DNA from: Aliagarivorans marinus DSM 23064
GTDB taxonomy: Bacteria > Pseudomonadota > Gammaproteobacteria > Enterobacterales > Celerinatantimonadaceae
Reading direction: 5' to 3'
NCBI RefSeq assembly: GCF_000429485.1
Contig: NZ_KE386907.1
Coordinates: 381,096-445,095, forward strand
Length of the DNA stretch: 64,000 bases
Within the stretch, counting starts at the first letter, position 1. Each line of letters begins with the position of its first letter. Made by a program: the position numbers and the translations under genes. The notes below the pieces were generated by a model. The model had not been told where the DNA came from. It ran no database searches and saw only the letters and a list, made by a program, of their open reading frames with translations. This document shows, in pieces, positions 37,677-48,424 of the stretch.

Positions 37677-38843
37677 TTAATCGCTACCAAACAGGTCGCG
37701 AGTATACACCTTATCGCTTACATCACGGATCTCATCTACCAAGCGATTAGCCACAATCACATCACACTCCGCTTTAAACTCGTCCAAGTCAGTTACAACC
37801 CGGGAGTGAAAAAACTCTGACTGATTAAGCACAGGCTCATATACCACTACTTCGATGCCCTTGGCTTTGATGCGCTTCATAATGCCTTGTACCGAAGAGT
37901 CTCGGAAATTATCAGACCCAGCTTTCATTATCAGGCGATAAACACCAACACGTTTAGGTTTGCGCTTGATAATTGATTCCGCGATAAAGTCTTTCCGAGT
38001 GGTATTGGCATCGACAATAGCGCGAACCAAGTTATTGGGTACGTCTTGGTAGTTAGCCAATAGCTGCTTGGTATCTTTTGGCAAACAGTAACCACCGTAG
38101 CCAAATGATGGATTGTTGTAGTGAGTACCAATGCGCGGGTCGAGCCCCACCCCTTGGATGATTTGGCGAGTATCCAAGCCATGGGTCTCTGCGTAGCTAT
38201 CGAGCTCATTAAAATAAGCTACCCGCATTGCTAGGTAGGTATTGGCGAACAGCTTGATAGCCTCTGCTTCAGTGGAGCCGGTGAGCAAGATCTCGATGTC
38301 TTGCTTTTCTGCACAGCTGGCTAGTAGGCGGGCGAAGGTATCTGCTCGTTCGCTTTTCTCTCCCACAACTATCCGCGATGGGTGCAGATTGTCGTACAGT
38401 GCGCGGCCTTCACGTAGAAACTCTGGAGAAAAGATGACGTTATCATGCTCAAAGCGCTCCCGCGCATCGCGCGTAAAGCCCACAGGCACCGTCGATTTGA
38501 CCACAATCAGTGCATCTGGAGCTAACTGTTTAGCATCTTGAATCACTGCGTCCACTGAGGAGGTGTCAAAGAAGTTGGTTTGAGGATCGTAATTGGTTGG
38601 CGTTGCGACAATAACCAACTCAGCATGTCTATACGCGAGTTGTTTGTCAGTTGTGGCGGTTAAAGAGAGCGGTTTGGACTGTAAATACTGCTCAAGCTCG
38701 GCATCGACAATCGGCGATTTTTTTTGGTTTAGAAGCGCAATCTTATCAGGGTCTATATCTAATGCGACAACAGGGTTCTTCTGCGCCAAAAGAACAGCAT
38801 TAGACAAGCCTACATAGCCTGTCCCGACAACGGTTATGTTCAT
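37677..38843 (-). CDS. ugd: UDP-glucose 6-dehydrogenase
   Basis: It oxidises UDP-glucose to UDP-glucuronate with NAD, for surface polysaccharide or lipid modification. The 388-residue product has the NAD motif [37 protein letters not shown] and the catalytic cysteine at about 253 in [11 protein letters not shown]. This is the shorter UGD form common in gammaproteobacteria. A possible terminator stem (37639-37662, GCACTCCT with its complement) follows, without T-run. Confidence 0.97.
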   Translation of the reverse strand: MNITVVGTGYVGLSNAVLLAQKNPVVALDIDPDKIALLNQKKSPIVDAELEQYLQSKPLSLTATTDKQLAYRHAELVIVATPTNYDPQTNFFDTSSVDAVIQDAKQLAPDALIVVKSTVPVGFTRDARERFEHDNVIFSPEFLREGRALYDNLHPSRIVVGEKSERADTFARLLASCAEKQDIEILLTGSTEAEAIKLFANTYLAMRVAYFNELDSYAETHGLDTRQIIQGVGLDPRIGTHYNNPSFGYGGYCLPKDTKQLLANYQDVPNNLVRAIVDANTTRKDFIAESIIKRKPKRVGVYRLIMKAGSDNFRDSSVQGIMKRIKAKGIEVVVYEPVLNQSEFFHSRVVTDLDEFKAECDVIVANRLVDEIRDVSDKVYTRDLFGSD

Positions 38844-38904
38844 ACTTTTTCCAGTGTATCAAACGTGCGAAAGCCGATTCGACATCGGCTCTCTTCTATC
38901 AGTA

Positions 38905-39864
38905 TTATTTGTATTTTGCTTCAACTGTCTGGATAAACCTAGGAATTTCTTCTTCTGGTAAGGAGTTAATCCCTGCGGCCCCTTTGCGCCCTCCCCCCGT
39001 TGCAAACGAGGAGCAAATCTCATCAGCACCGGTCTTGTTCACCAGAGGAGCTCGCAAACTAACCAACATACTTCCATCCCCCAGCTCGGTGAACACGGCA
39101 TGAGCCTTCTCTGGCTGCTGATTAGCGAGCTCATTTCCCAAGACGCCACTCACGCGGCGGCTCCAGGGCTGATTAGGTAACGTACACACTTCGAGCCACT
39201 CAGACTTATAGCTCAACCCAATCGCTTGCGCGTTAGCCATATCCTCGCTGTAGGCATCCTTGAGCCGATGGTAAGGTGAATCAGCTTGGGCTATCGCATC
39301 GAACGGGTCGGAGAAAGGGAGTAAGGCTTTAAACAACTCAGCAGGCTCATAATGGAGATCACTAACACTGGCGCCATAGCCATTGTAATTAATCAAGGTG
39401 CCAAACTCTTTTAGCTGCTGAGCTTGCTGTTTACTTAGTCCAGCCTCTTCAGATAGACGATCCGCCACCGCAATCAGGTTATCGCCATAAGCCGCGGTAA
39501 TCGCCCAAAGATGATGCAGCCCCCCTAAGTGCTTGTCTACCAGCAACGCGGTACACACTTCAGGGTTCATATCGATAGTAGCTGTAAGCCTTGGGTCAAC
39601 CGGTACTTCACCGGGGCGATGATGATCGAAATAGCTAACCTCTGCGCCCGCTGCAAGTGCGCGCTTCAAGCCCTGCTGGTTTTTCTCCATAGAGATATCC
39701 AGCACAGTGATCACTTCTTCACCATCAAAATCGAGCTTGTCCAGCAGTTGAATATCGCGTTTTACGCCGGTCACCAAGCGGCTATCACGTGGCTCGGCAA
39801 GACGCAGTTGCAGCAACGCTAAAATACCATCGGCGTCGCCATTAAAAACATCGATATAGGTCAC
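38905..39864 (-). CDS. DHH/DHHA1 family phosphoesterase
   Basis: A 319-residue protein with DHH-superfamily motifs: NGDADGILAL, VLDIS, and FDHHRPG, which would bind manganese. A C-terminal DHHA1-type glycine motif, ATGGGRKGAAGIN, is also present. Relatives act on nano-RNA, cyclic dinucleotides or pAp. It directly follows cysC (9 bp), whose product makes PAPS. Hydrolysis of the by-product pAp is therefore an attractive but unproven role. Confidence 0.85.
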   Translation of the reverse strand: MTYIDVFNGDADGILALLQLRLAEPRDSRLVTGVKRDIQLLDKLDFDGEEVITVLDISMEKNQQGLKRALAAGAEVSYFDHHRPGEVPVDPRLTATIDMNPEVCTALLVDKHLGGLHHLWAITAAYGDNLIAVADRLSEEAGLSKQQAQQLKEFGTLINYNGYGASVSDLHYEPAELFKALLPFSDPFDAIAQADSPYHRLKDAYSEDMANAQAIGLSYKSEWLEVCTLPNQPWSRRVSGVLGNELANQQPEKAHAVFTELGDGSMLVSLRAPLVNKTGADEICSSFATGGGRKGAAGINSLPEEEIPRFIQTVEAKYK

Positions 39865-39873
39865 TCGGCCCCC

Positions 39874-40488
39874 TTAAGCGCTGATTACGCCAGCTTTACG
39901 GAGAGCGTCCAGAACCAACTGCGCACAACCTTCAATGTCGTGCTCGGTAGTTTTGATATGAATATCGGGAGACTCAGGCAGTTCATAGGCTGAATCGACC
40001 CCGGTAAAGTTGCGGATCTCACCGGCTCGCGCCTTCTTATAAAGCCCTTTAGGGTCACGCTGCTCGCATATCTCGATGGGGGTATCCACAAACACTTCGA
40101 AGAACTCGCCCTCGCCCAGCAACTTTCGAACCAGCTCACGGTCTGCCTTAAACGGTGAGATAAATGCTGTAGAAACTATCAATCCGGCATCTACGAACAA
40201 TTTCGAAACCTCACCGATTCGGCGAATGTTTTCCACTCGGTCCTTATCGGTAAAACCCAGGTCACCATTGAGGCCGTGGCGAATATTATCGCCATCCAGT
40301 ACGTAGGTATGAGCGCCTTGCTTATGTAACAGGTGATCCACAGCATTCGCCACCGTCGACTTACCAGAGCCACTTAGGCCGGTAAACCACAGTACACAGG
40401 GCCGATGGCCTTTGGCTTCAATACGATTATCGCGAGATACACTGTGGGCATGCCAGACCACATTTTCACTGATGTTATCCATAGTCAT
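39874..40488 (-). CDS. cysC: Adenylylsulfate kinase CysC
   Basis: It phosphorylates APS to PAPS in assimilatory sulfate activation. The 204 residues show a Walker A at about 37-45 (GLSGSGKST), [16 protein letters not shown], and the APS-binding region with [14 protein letters not shown] and [14 protein letters not shown]. It lies downstream of cysD, cysN and the SLC13 transporter. Confidence 0.97.
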   Translation of the reverse strand: MTMDNISENVVWHAHSVSRDNRIEAKGHRPCVLWFTGLSGSGKSTVANAVDHLLHKQGAHTYVLDGDNIRHGLNGDLGFTDKDRVENIRRIGEVSKLFVDAGLIVSTAFISPFKADRELVRKLLGEGEFFEVFVDTPIEICEQRDPKGLYKKARAGEIRNFTGVDSAYELPESPDIHIKTTEHDIEGCAQLVLDALRKAGVISA

Positions 40489-40514
40489 TCCTTTTTGAAT
40501 CCTAAAGCCGCGAA

Positions 40515-42242
40515 TTAGAACGGGAAAATTACCGGAAGAGTCAATAATACCGAAGCGCTATAAAACAAACAGATCGGCAGACCCACTTTCACAAAATCTT
40601 TTAGTTTGTAACGTCCTGCGTTAAATACCATCAGGTTTGTCTGATAAGAAAAGGGGTTAATAAAGCTCGAGCTAGCCGCAAAGGCCACCGCCATTACAAA
40701 GGTCAATGGGTTGAGCCCCATCCCTTGGGCAACGCCATAGGCGATGGGAAACATCAATGCAGCTGCTGCATTATTGGTAACCAATTCAGTAAGCCCATAG
40801 GTCAGAAAATAAATTACTACCAAAGCGAGCATGGCTTGCTCAGGTCCTACGCTTCCATCTAGCTGACTGGAAAGCTGTTGGATCAAGCCGGTATCGATAA
40901 GGGCAAATGACAGCATCAGCGAGGTCGAGACAATCAGCCAAATGGTTAAAGGAAAGCGCCGTAACGCTTCATTCGGTGTTAAACAGCGAGTAGCAAATAA
41001 CACTCCCAACAGTAGCGTTGTCGCCTTCAGCAGGCTCATAAGCCCAACTGCAGATGCGGCAATTGCAGCTAAAAACCCACCAACGGCGACTGTTTCTCGC
41101 CAGCCGGTCAGCCGACTTTCCGCTTCAACGTCGGTCAGCATGATAAAGTTCTTATCGAGGTTCTGGCGGCCATCGAAATCATCGCCCACGGCCAGTACCA
41201 AGAAATCACCCGCGCGTAGCTTGAAGTCACCCAACTTGCCCGAGACCCGCTCTCCGCTTCTACGAATGGCCACAACCGCAGCATCGAAGCGCGCGCGAAA
41301 GCCCATATCTTTTAGGGTTTTACGCACCAGCACACTTTCTTCTCGCACCACCACTTCACGCAGGTTGGAGCCGAGTAAACCGTTCTGGTCAGCAAACAGC
41401 TTGAGGCCCTCAAATTGAGTGAGCTGCATAAGCTTTTTCACATCACCAGCAAACACCAACCTGTCACCCTCAGCAATCAATTGTTGCGGAGATACCGGGC
41501 TGATCAGGCGTCCATCCCGAACGATTTCCACCAAGAAGAATGACTCAAGATGACGCAGCCCTGCTTGCTCCACCGTTTGCCCAATCAGTTTAGACTCAGG
41601 CTGGACCTTGGCATCAACAAAATAGCGATGGAAGTCCCCTTCTTGAACCCCTTGATTAGGTAAACTTTTTGAAAACACAAACAATGCGCCACCACAGACT
41701 AAGGTAATCACTAAGCCGGTTAGAGTGAAGTCAAAAAAGTTCAGGCTCTCCCCTGTCGTCTCGAGATACATTGAGTTCACAATCAAGTTGGTCGAGGTTC
41801 CCACCAAGGTAAGCGTGCCACCAAAAATCGCAGCAAACGATAAGGGTATTAACAGGCGTTTTGAGGGGTGATAAGGGTTGTTACGTATAGGGCTGAGTAG
41901 CGTAGCGACCACCGCGGTGTTGTTGAGTATCGCCGACAGAAAAGTCACCGAGCCATAAAGCTTAAGCCAGGTTAAGCGAAAATCAGGTCGGATAATCTTA
42001 GCGGTAACCACACGCAGCAAGCGCGTTTTCTCTAGCGCCAACGAGCAAATCATCAGCAGCACCAAGGTAACTAGACCGTGGTTTGCCATACTGCGCAGCA
42101 TAGCTTCCTCACCAACTAGGCCGCTGGCAAGTAAAAACAGCAGCAATGCACCAAAGACATGGGCAGGGTACTGCTGAAAACGGACTAATCCGATGATGGT
42201 GGCAACAAAGGTCGCCAGCACCAAGACTACATCGAAGTCCAT
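40515..42242 (-). CDS. SLC13/DASS-type anion transporter with RCK_C domains (probable sulfate uptake)
   Basis: A 575-residue inner-membrane protein with about five hydrophobic segments at each end. Two cytosolic RCK/TrkA-C domains lie in the middle (about 200-380; [17 protein letters not shown] and [19 protein letters not shown]). Family motifs are present ([41 protein letters not shown]). Its ATG overlaps the cysN stop as TAATG, so the two are coupled. Position between cysN and cysC suggests sulfate as substrate. Confidence 0.9.
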   Translation of the reverse strand: MDFDVVLVLATFVATIIGLVRFQQYPAHVFGALLLFLLASGLVGEEAMLRSMANHGLVTLVLLMICSLALEKTRLLRVVTAKIIRPDFRLTWLKLYGSVTFLSAILNNTAVVATLLSPIRNNPYHPSKRLLIPLSFAAIFGGTLTLVGTSTNLIVNSMYLETTGESLNFFDFTLTGLVITLVCGGALFVFSKSLPNQGVQEGDFHRYFVDAKVQPESKLIGQTVEQAGLRHLESFFLVEIVRDGRLISPVSPQQLIAEGDRLVFAGDVKKLMQLTQFEGLKLFADQNGLLGSNLREVVVREESVLVRKTLKDMGFRARFDAAVVAIRRSGERVSGKLGDFKLRAGDFLVLAVGDDFDGRQNLDKNFIMLTDVEAESRLTGWRETVAVGGFLAAIAASAVGLMSLLKATTLLLGVLFATRCLTPNEALRRFPLTIWLIVSTSLMLSFALIDTGLIQQLSSQLDGSVGPEQAMLALVVIYFLTYGLTELVTNNAAAALMFPIAYGVAQGMGLNPLTFVMAVAFAASSSFINPFSYQTNLMVFNAGRYKLKDFVKVGLPICLFYSASVLLTLPVIFPF

Positions 42243-43663
42243 TATTTGAGGAAGTCGCGAAGGTCCTTCGCATCCCAATGCGGGAAGTGTTTACGGATGA
42301 GCGCGTTTAACTCCAGCTCGAAGGCAGAGAAGTGAGCCGATGAGCTCTTTTCTGACTCGCGACCTTTGCCGACAATCATACCCGCGCCAACCGTTACGTT
42401 AGTGATGCGGTCGATAATGATGAACGAACCGGTACCGTGCGCTTTGTCGTAAGGGTCAAAGCACACGTCTTGGTTGAACTGCACCTGACAGCGACCAATT
42501 TCGTTCAAGTTAAGGCGAACCGCCTCTTTTTGCTCCAAGGTATTCACATCGATTTGATAGTCGATGCTCTCGACCGAGCCTGCAGTTGCTTTGCTGGCCA
42601 ACTTAAAGTCATACTGCTTGTTGGCAATCATCGGCTCTTCAGCCATCCACACAATGGTCGCCTCTACCGCAGAGCTGACCTCTGGCTGGTTGTTGGTATG
42701 CACCAACATGTTACCGCGGCTCGCATCGATTTCGTCTTCCAGAGTTAAGGTCACCGCCATGGGGGCATATGCTTCTTCGAGTTCACCGTCGAATGTGACA
42801 ATGCTCTTCACCTTGGAAACCTTACCTGAAGGCAACGACATAACCTCATCACCTTTACGCACAATACCCGAGCTAATCGTGCCACAGAAGCCACGAAAAT
42901 CGAGATTTGGCCGGTTCACATATTGAACAGGGAAACGGAAGTCGTCGAAGTTAAGGCCAGAGGTAATCGGCGCGCTCTCAAGCATACCCATTAGCGTATC
43001 GCCGTGATACCAGGCACTTTGCTCACTACGCTCCACCACGTTGTCGCCGTTTAACGCAGAGATAGGAACATACTTAATGTCTTCGATATTTAGATTAGCC
43101 GCGAACGCTTCGTACTCTGCTTTGATTTCGTTAAAGCGCTCTTCAGAGAAGTCCACCAAGTCCATCTTATTGACAGCCACAATTACTTGCTTGATACCCA
43201 GTGAAGAAACAATAAAGCTGTGGCGACGGGTTTGCACCTGCACCCCATAGCGAGCGTCAATCATCAAAATTGCCAGTTCGCAGTTTGAGGCGCCTGTCGC
43301 CATGTTGCGAGTATACTGCTCGTGCCCCGGCGTATCGGCGATAATAAACTTACGCTTGTCGGTAGAGAAATAACGATATGCGACGTCAATGGTAATGCCC
43401 TGCTCTCGCTCTGACTGAAGACCATCTACCAGCAGAGCCAAATCAAACTCTCCATCGGTGGTATTAAAGCGCTTGCTATCATTCTTGATGGTTGCCAACT
43501 GATCTTCAAAAATCATCTTCGAGTCATGCAGCAAGCGACCAATTAGGGTGCTTTTACCGTCATCCACGCTGCCACAAGTTAATAAGCGCAGTAGTTGTTT
43601 TCTTTCGTGCTGCGCCAAATACTCCTGTATATCAGACGCAATCAAACTTGATTGATGAGACAT
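42242..43663 (-). CDS. cysN: Sulfate adenylyltransferase subunit 1 CysN
   Basis: CysN is the GTPase subunit of ATP sulfurylase and drives APS formation with CysD. The 473 residues resemble elongation factor EF-Tu: [10 protein letters not shown] (about 31-40), [29 protein letters not shown] and NKMDLVDF. I start at the ATG at 43663, which has GGAGG 7 bp upstream. Confidence 0.97.
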   Translation of the reverse strand: MSHQSSLIASDIQEYLAQHERKQLLRLLTCGSVDDGKSTLIGRLLHDSKMIFEDQLATIKNDSKRFNTTDGEFDLALLVDGLQSEREQGITIDVAYRYFSTDKRKFIIADTPGHEQYTRNMATGASNCELAILMIDARYGVQVQTRRHSFIVSSLGIKQVIVAVNKMDLVDFSEERFNEIKAEYEAFAANLNIEDIKYVPISALNGDNVVERSEQSAWYHGDTLMGMLESAPITSGLNFDDFRFPVQYVNRPNLDFRGFCGTISSGIVRKGDEVMSLPSGKVSKVKSIVTFDGELEEAYAPMAVTLTLEDEIDASRGNMLVHTNNQPEVSSAVEATIVWMAEEPMIANKQYDFKLASKATAGSVESIDYQIDVNTLEQKEAVRLNLNEIGRCQVQFNQDVCFDPYDKAHGTGSFIIIDRITNVTVGAGMIVGKGRESEKSSSAHFSAFELELNALIRKHFPHWDAKDLRDFLK

Positions 43664-43747
43664 CAAATCCTCCGGACTTTGTTCATCCCGCTAGCGCCAT
43701 GTGGCACCAGCATATAATCTATGGTGTGGTGGGGATAGCTTTAGGGC

Positions 43748-44653
43748 CTAGAAGTAGCCTTCCATTTTCTTCTTCTCCATCGAACCCGCGCTGTCGTGAT
43801 CGATAACCCTACCCTGTCGTTCAGAGGTTTTGGTTAGAAGCATTTCCTGAATCACTTCGGGTAACGTGGTCGCTTCAGACTCAACGGCACCGGTCAGTGG
43901 GTAACAACCGAGCGTTCTAAAGCGCACCATTTTCTGTTGGATTTCGCTTGGGTCCACCGGCATACGGTCATCATCAACCATAATCAGGGTGCCATCGCGT
44001 TCAACAACGGGTCGCTCCTTAGCAAGATACAGCGGAACAATCTCAATGTTCTCTAGGTAGATGTACTGCCAAATATCCAGCTCGGTCCAGTTAGAAAGCG
44101 GGAATACTCGAATGCTCTCGCCTTTGTGCACCTTGGAGTTATAGGTGTTCCAAAGCTCAGGGCGTTGTGATTTAGGATCCCAGCGGTGGTTCTTATCTCG
44201 AAACGAATAAACACGCTCTTTTGCACGCGACTTTTCTTCATCGCGGCGCGCCCCACCGAAAGCTGCATCAAACTGATATTTATCCAGCGCTTGTTTTAAC
44301 GCTTGGGTCTTCATCACGTCGGTATGGACCGCACTGCCGTGAGTAAAGGGACCAATACCTTGGGCTAAACCTTCTGGGTTTTTGTGGACCAACAGCTCAA
44401 AGCCGTAGTCCTTGGCCATGCGATCGCGAAACTGGATCATCTCTTTGAATTTCCAGTCGGTATCGACATGCAGTAGCGGGAAAGGAATCTTCCCGGGGTA
44501 GAAGGCCTTTCGGGCCAGGTGAAGCATTACCGCAGAGTCCTTTCCGACGGAATACAGCATGACTGGGTTGTCAAACTCAGCGGCAACCTCACGAATAATA
44601 TGGATACTCTCGGCTTCGAGAGCTTTTAGGTGGGTAAGGTCATAACTGTTCAT
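43748..44653 (-). CDS. cysD: Sulfate adenylyltransferase subunit 2 CysD
   Basis: CysD is the catalytic subunit of ATP sulfurylase. The 301-residue product has the PP-loop motif [34 protein letters not shown] and [13 protein letters not shown] start at [16 protein letters not shown] (ATG at 44653), which gives the normal length; the longer frame adds 56 residues unlike the family. First gene of the sulfate operon. Confidence 0.97.
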   Translation of the reverse strand: MNSYDLTHLKALEAESIHIIREVAAEFDNPVMLYSVGKDSAVMLHLARKAFYPGKIPFPLLHVDTDWKFKEMIQFRDRMAKDYGFELLVHKNPEGLAQGIGPFTHGSAVHTDVMKTQALKQALDKYQFDAAFGGARRDEEKSRAKERVYSFRDKNHRWDPKSQRPELWNTYNSKVHKGESIRVFPLSNWTELDIWQYIYLENIEIVPLYLAKERPVVERDGTLIMVDDDRMPVDPSEIQQKMVRFRTLGCYPLTGAVESEATTLPEVIQEMLLTKTSERQGRVIDHDSAGSMEKKKMEGYF

Positions 44654-44921
44654 AAAGCTTCTGGTTCTCCTTGTCCGTTGAAGCCAGAATATGTGAAGTA
44701 GATCCTTTACGCCATAGTATTTTGAAATGAAATCAGTATGTTTTAGAGCCAAAACGAATAACGACAAACGAATGAGCGGTTTTATCGCTGCTCCAAGCAA
44801 AGTAGCTGAGAGGACGCGCAAAAATGCAAATCCTCTTTACGCGCAAATCTACAACCCACCGACGGGCGCTCAATAGCGCTAAAGCACGAACCTGCCGCTT
44901 TGCCCACGGCAGCCTGCAAGC

Positions 44922-46022
44922 CTACCTATACTGAATACGGTTCTGACGGCGTAGTCGTTTTACAGCGTCTATCTTCCGCACAACTTTTAAAACTTGCCAT
45001 ATGTGCTTATGTCCGTAACTGTACATAGCGAAGACAGCAATAAAAGCGACAAAAGATACCGACTCAGGCGCTCCAGTTATCTGAAGAGCAATGCCTACTA
45101 AACCCAAAGCAACACTAGCCAAAGTGATCACGGTTAGAGTCTGCTTTGAGTTAAACCCTGCCCGCAGAAAAATATGATGCAAATGATCTCTGTCAGCCAA
45201 GAATGGTGATTGACCTTTTCGCACCCGCCTAAGCATTACACCAACCATATCTATAAGGGGAAGAGAGATAATCCAAAGCGCGGTGACGGGAGAAAATGCA
45301 GCAGTATCCCCTTGGCTACCGATACAAAGCAGCCACACAACTGTCAAACCAATGAACATTGAGCCAGCATCCCCCATAAAAATTTTTCGCTTTTTGGGGT
45401 GATCGGCTCTACAAAGATTGAACAGTAAGTAAGGCAGTATCGCAAACGCCAATATCAAGCAAAACATCGCTTGAGAAGACTGGTTTGCCAGTAGAAAAAG
45501 AATAGACATTGACATCACTGAACTTATTGTCAATCCGCCGATTAATCCATCTATCCCATCTACCATATTAAAAGCGTTAATAGCCCCTAAGACTGCCAAA
45601 TAGGTAAAAGGAACAGACAACACTCCCAAGCTTATTGAGCCCTGACCAAATAGGTTACCTACCTCTGAGATACTTTGCCCACACGCAAACACCATGATGC
45701 TAGCAGCTAATAGCTGCCCCCAGATTCTGGTGCTTACACGCAAGTCCCTTTTATCATCGATAACTCCAATCGTTACCATACCCGCTGAAGCGATCACGTA
45801 AAGGAGAGTACTGTGCTGGAAAGGTTGTTCTACAACTAGCAAACCCGCGCATAGTCCCAAAAACACAGATATTCCACCAACTAATGGAACAGCTCCATTG
45901 TGGAGCTTTCTAGAGTTTGGGCGGTCGACAAGATCAATCCGAAGAGCGACGGGCTTCAAAAGCTTAATCGAAGAATAGGTACAAAGATAGGCAATGACCA
46001 AGGAAAACATGGAGGATACCAT
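44922..46022 (-). CDS. wecA: WecA-like UDP-GlcNAc / undecaprenyl-phosphate sugar-1-phosphate transferase
   Basis: It starts lipid-linked polysaccharide synthesis by transferring a sugar phosphate to undecaprenyl phosphate in the inner membrane. The 366-residue polytopic protein contains VDRPNSRKLHNGAVPLVGG, AFNMVDGIDGLIGG, IFMGDAGSMFIG and RDHLHHIFLRAGF, all typical of the WecA group. I start at the ATG at 46022 with GAGG 6 bp upstream. The exact sugar donor is inferred from WecA likeness. A 6-bp stem follows (about 44891-44912). Confidence 0.88.
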   Translation of the reverse strand: MVSSMFSLVIAYLCTYSSIKLLKPVALRIDLVDRPNSRKLHNGAVPLVGGISVFLGLCAGLLVVEQPFQHSTLLYVIASAGMVTIGVIDDKRDLRVSTRIWGQLLAASIMVFACGQSISEVGNLFGQGSISLGVLSVPFTYLAVLGAINAFNMVDGIDGLIGGLTISSVMSMSILFLLANQSSQAMFCLILAFAILPYLLFNLCRADHPKKRKIFMGDAGSMFIGLTVVWLLCIGSQGDTAAFSPVTALWIISLPLIDMVGVMLRRVRKGQSPFLADRDHLHHIFLRAGFNSKQTLTVITLASVALGLVGIALQITGAPESVSFVAFIAVFAMYSYGHKHIWQVLKVVRKIDAVKRLRRQNRIQYR

Positions 46023-46359
46023 TAAAACCTCATGAAACTTGCTTCTAACTTCCATTGTACGAAGCGGCATATAATTAGCGCAACAATAGCAAAAGAGCAG
46101 GCAAAAGTAATCCCCTACAGCGAATAGTCGCACAAAATATCATCGCCCATTGATATACTTTAGGCTTTTTCATCAGCTCAGATCACCTACATTGTCTGTA
46201 TGTTCTCTGTAAGTACCTGCCACAAAAGGCCGCAGCCTTTCCAGCCCAGACTTGTCAAGAACTAACGCACATTCTAAGTAACTCAAACACAGATCACCGT
46301 TCTGTTATAAATACGAAAGAAAGAGCTAGCCATAGCTTGATGCGAGTTGTCCTGGCTTC
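46023..46359. other. 337-bp spacer between the RssB-like gene and the WecA-like gene
   Basis: It holds the ribosome-binding site of the WecA-like gene, and a short stem (AAAAGGC/GCCTTT, 46224-46240) that may end the RssB-like transcript on the minus strand. I see no further gene or known leader element, and no JUMPstart-type sequence. Confidence 0.5.
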
Positions 46360-47361
46360 TCAAGAAGGAAGTAACTTAATTTTCAACTTGTCGTTAATCA
46401 GGTTGTGCTTAGATATGACCAACGAAGAAGACGGTACCTTGTAAATATGGGTATCCCAAGTCCCCCTTGAGCTCGAGCCTAGTGGTAGGTCTGGATGAAA
46501 ATCCTGGAACGGGGCCTCTAACCCAAGTACCCCACCATTCGCGAAAGTGACGTTGTGACTATCGTACAACGCGTAAAAACAGCAAAGCGGCGCTTTTAGA
46601 TCAGCGCCATAGACGATTCGGTTCAAACCTTCGAGCGCTTCTGAAGGATACTCTGCTCGTTTATCTGTGCCCCTTGCATGGCGATCCCATAGATCTTGAA
46701 AATAGCCATTGGCAATCACAGCAGCAATCACAGCATCCTGAGCAAGCGTACTTAAGTCCAACACTGCAACCGCGACCCGATCGTTCCCAACTTGGCCAAG
46801 CAAGGGAAGCAAAGAGTATCCGGTAACTTGATAGTGATAAAAATAGTCCGCCAGCATCGCTGATTCAGCGGGCAGTATGTCATTAAACACCCGAGTCGCC
46901 TGAGAATCGTGCTCGCGAAGCGCGTTTTTGTGTTCAGATAACTCAGCTAACTCCAATTGCAGCTCAGTCTCTTCTTTGTCTGATATCGCGGTTAGTATGG
47001 TGTTCGCCAGCTCATTGAAATCGGCGATCGGTTTAACCAGAAAGTCGGTCGCTCCCAAGGTCATCACCTTGCGCAGGTCGTCCAAGTTACTCTTTCCCGA
47101 TATTACAATCACTGGTACTGGAGGCGGAGAAACCTGTTGCAAAAAACCCACGCCATCGAGCTTAGGCATCACCACATCGAGCAGGATCGCATCAAAAGTG
47201 TGTTTTCCAAGTAGCTCTAAGCCACTGAGCCCATCATCAGCGGTGGTCACATTTGCACCAAGCTTTGAAAGAAACGCTGAGAGTTGACGGCGAAAAACTA
47301 ACTCGTCTTCAACGATAAGCACTGATATGCCGTCTAACGGGGATATGTCACCTAATTCCAT
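46360..47361 (-). CDS. rssB: RssB-like response regulator with degenerate PP2C domain
   Basis: In enteric bacteria RssB delivers the stress sigma factor RpoS to ClpXP. The 333-residue product has a receiver domain (about 10-130; acidic pair in VEDE, phospho-acceptor about D62 in LLDVVMPKLDG, lysine about 110). The remaining part (about 185-333) resembles the PP2C-like effector domain, lacking clear metal-binding aspartates; VAVAVLDLSTLAQDAVIAAV recalls RssB. I start at the ATG at 47361; an upstream frame adds 21 unlikely residues. RpoS is not in the window, so the role is inferred. Confidence 0.75.
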   Translation of the reverse strand: MELGDISPLDGISVLIVEDELVFRRQLSAFLSKLGANVTTADDGLSGLELLGKHTFDAILLDVVMPKLDGVGFLQQVSPPPVPVIVISGKSNLDDLRKVMTLGATDFLVKPIADFNELANTILTAISDKEETELQLELAELSEHKNALREHDSQATRVFNDILPAESAMLADYFYHYQVTGYSLLPLLGQVGNDRVAVAVLDLSTLAQDAVIAAVIANGYFQDLWDRHARGTDKRAEYPSEALEGLNRIVYGADLKAPLCCFYALYDSHNVTFANGGVLGLEAPFQDFHPDLPLGSSSRGTWDTHIYKVPSSSLVISKHNLINDKLKIKLLPS

Positions 47362-47572
47362 GGAGCGTTGTTGCCTAACCTCATAACTTTCATAAAAACT
47401 ATATGTTAACCAGACACTTATCACTAGCTTTACACGCTCATATTGAGTCTAATCACTCAAAACGCAGTCAAAACTTGTTTTTATGTTGAACTTCTTAACT
47501 AAAGCTTAGTCAATAGAAGGCTAAACCGAGGCGTTTTACCAAAAACTAGGTAGATATTCGTTAGGCAGGTCA

Positions 47573-47602
47573 CTGAACCACCAAGAGTATCCGGTGGTTC
47601 AG
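47573..47602 (-). terminator. Strong stem after the mlaA homologue
   Basis: A perfect 10-bp stem (CTGAACCACC with its complement, 10-base loop) lies just past the stop codon. It has no T-run on either strand, so it may stop transcription weakly or protect the mRNA end. Confidence 0.5.
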
Positions 47603-47622
47603 GCTTAAACTAGCGGCAACGA

Positions 47623-48372
47623 CTAGAAGTTATCAATTTCGTCAAGGTAATCGTCGAGGGCGGAATCTATATCGCCTTGGTCAGCCGTGGGAGGCTTACC
47701 ACGATAGAAACGGTACAAGCGGTACTGCAGATAGGCGTCTTTGATGAAGGTATAGCTGTCGAGTGAGTTATCTAGTAAGGGCTCTTGGTCTATAACTGCC
47801 GCACGTTTGTACAGGCCATCAACGCCCCAACGGATGATGCGCTCAGCCCAAGTCAACGACAATGGCGAAGCGAATCCGTCGATAAAGTCGCCCACCTCGT
47901 TACGCACAGTTGAAGGACCAAGCACCGGAATCATCAAGAATGGGCCGTCGGGTACGCCGTAGTAACCCATCGTGTCACTGAACTCGGCAATATCGCGCGT
48001 CACGCCGCTCCAGCCCATGATGTCGAAGATACCAGCGATCCCGAAAGTAGAGTTAAACAAGAACCGCACTACGCTGTTAGCCGCCCCCTGTGGGTTTAGC
48101 TGCAGCAAATGGTTGATAGCGCTAGCGGGCTCTTCGAGATTTCGAATCACGTTGTTTAACGACTCACGCACGCCAAAGGGAACATGTCGAGCATAGGCAT
48201 GGGTTGCCGGACGAAACAGCGGTTTATCTAACACTTCATAGTTAAACCGCCAGCTGTAGCGGTTAAAGCCCTCGAAGGGGTCGTAAAACCCGTCTTGGGG
48301 AGGCGTTTGCTCGTCGGCAATGGCCGGAGCAAACCAACAAAACACTGTCAGAATAAGAATACGACGTAACAC
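47623..48372 (-). CDS. mlaA: MlaA (VacJ) family protein without visible lipobox
   Basis: MlaA removes phospholipids from the outer leaflet of the outer membrane. The 249-residue protein shows the family pattern DPFEGFNRYSWRFNYEVLD, VIRNLEEPASAINHLLQ and GVPDGPFLMIPVLGPS. Unlike most MlaA proteins it has no lipobox: its signal (LILTVFCWFAPAIAD) looks like a signal peptidase I site after AIA. It lies 52 bp after ccmI, as in Vibrio-type clusters. Confidence 0.9.
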   Translation of the reverse strand: MLRRILILTVFCWFAPAIADEQTPPQDGFYDPFEGFNRYSWRFNYEVLDKPLFRPATHAYARHVPFGVRESLNNVIRNLEEPASAINHLLQLNPQGAANSVVRFLFNSTFGIAGIFDIMGWSGVTRDIAEFSDTMGYYGVPDGPFLMIPVLGPSTVRNEVGDFIDGFASPLSLTWAERIIRWGVDGLYKRAAVIDQEPLLDNSLDSYTFIKDAYLQYRLYRFYRGKPPTADQGDIDSALDDYLDEIDNF

Positions 48373-48424
48373 TAGTCATCCTTTGACCGTTGAAAGCGGA
48401 GCTTCTTTGCTCCGCTTGAACACA

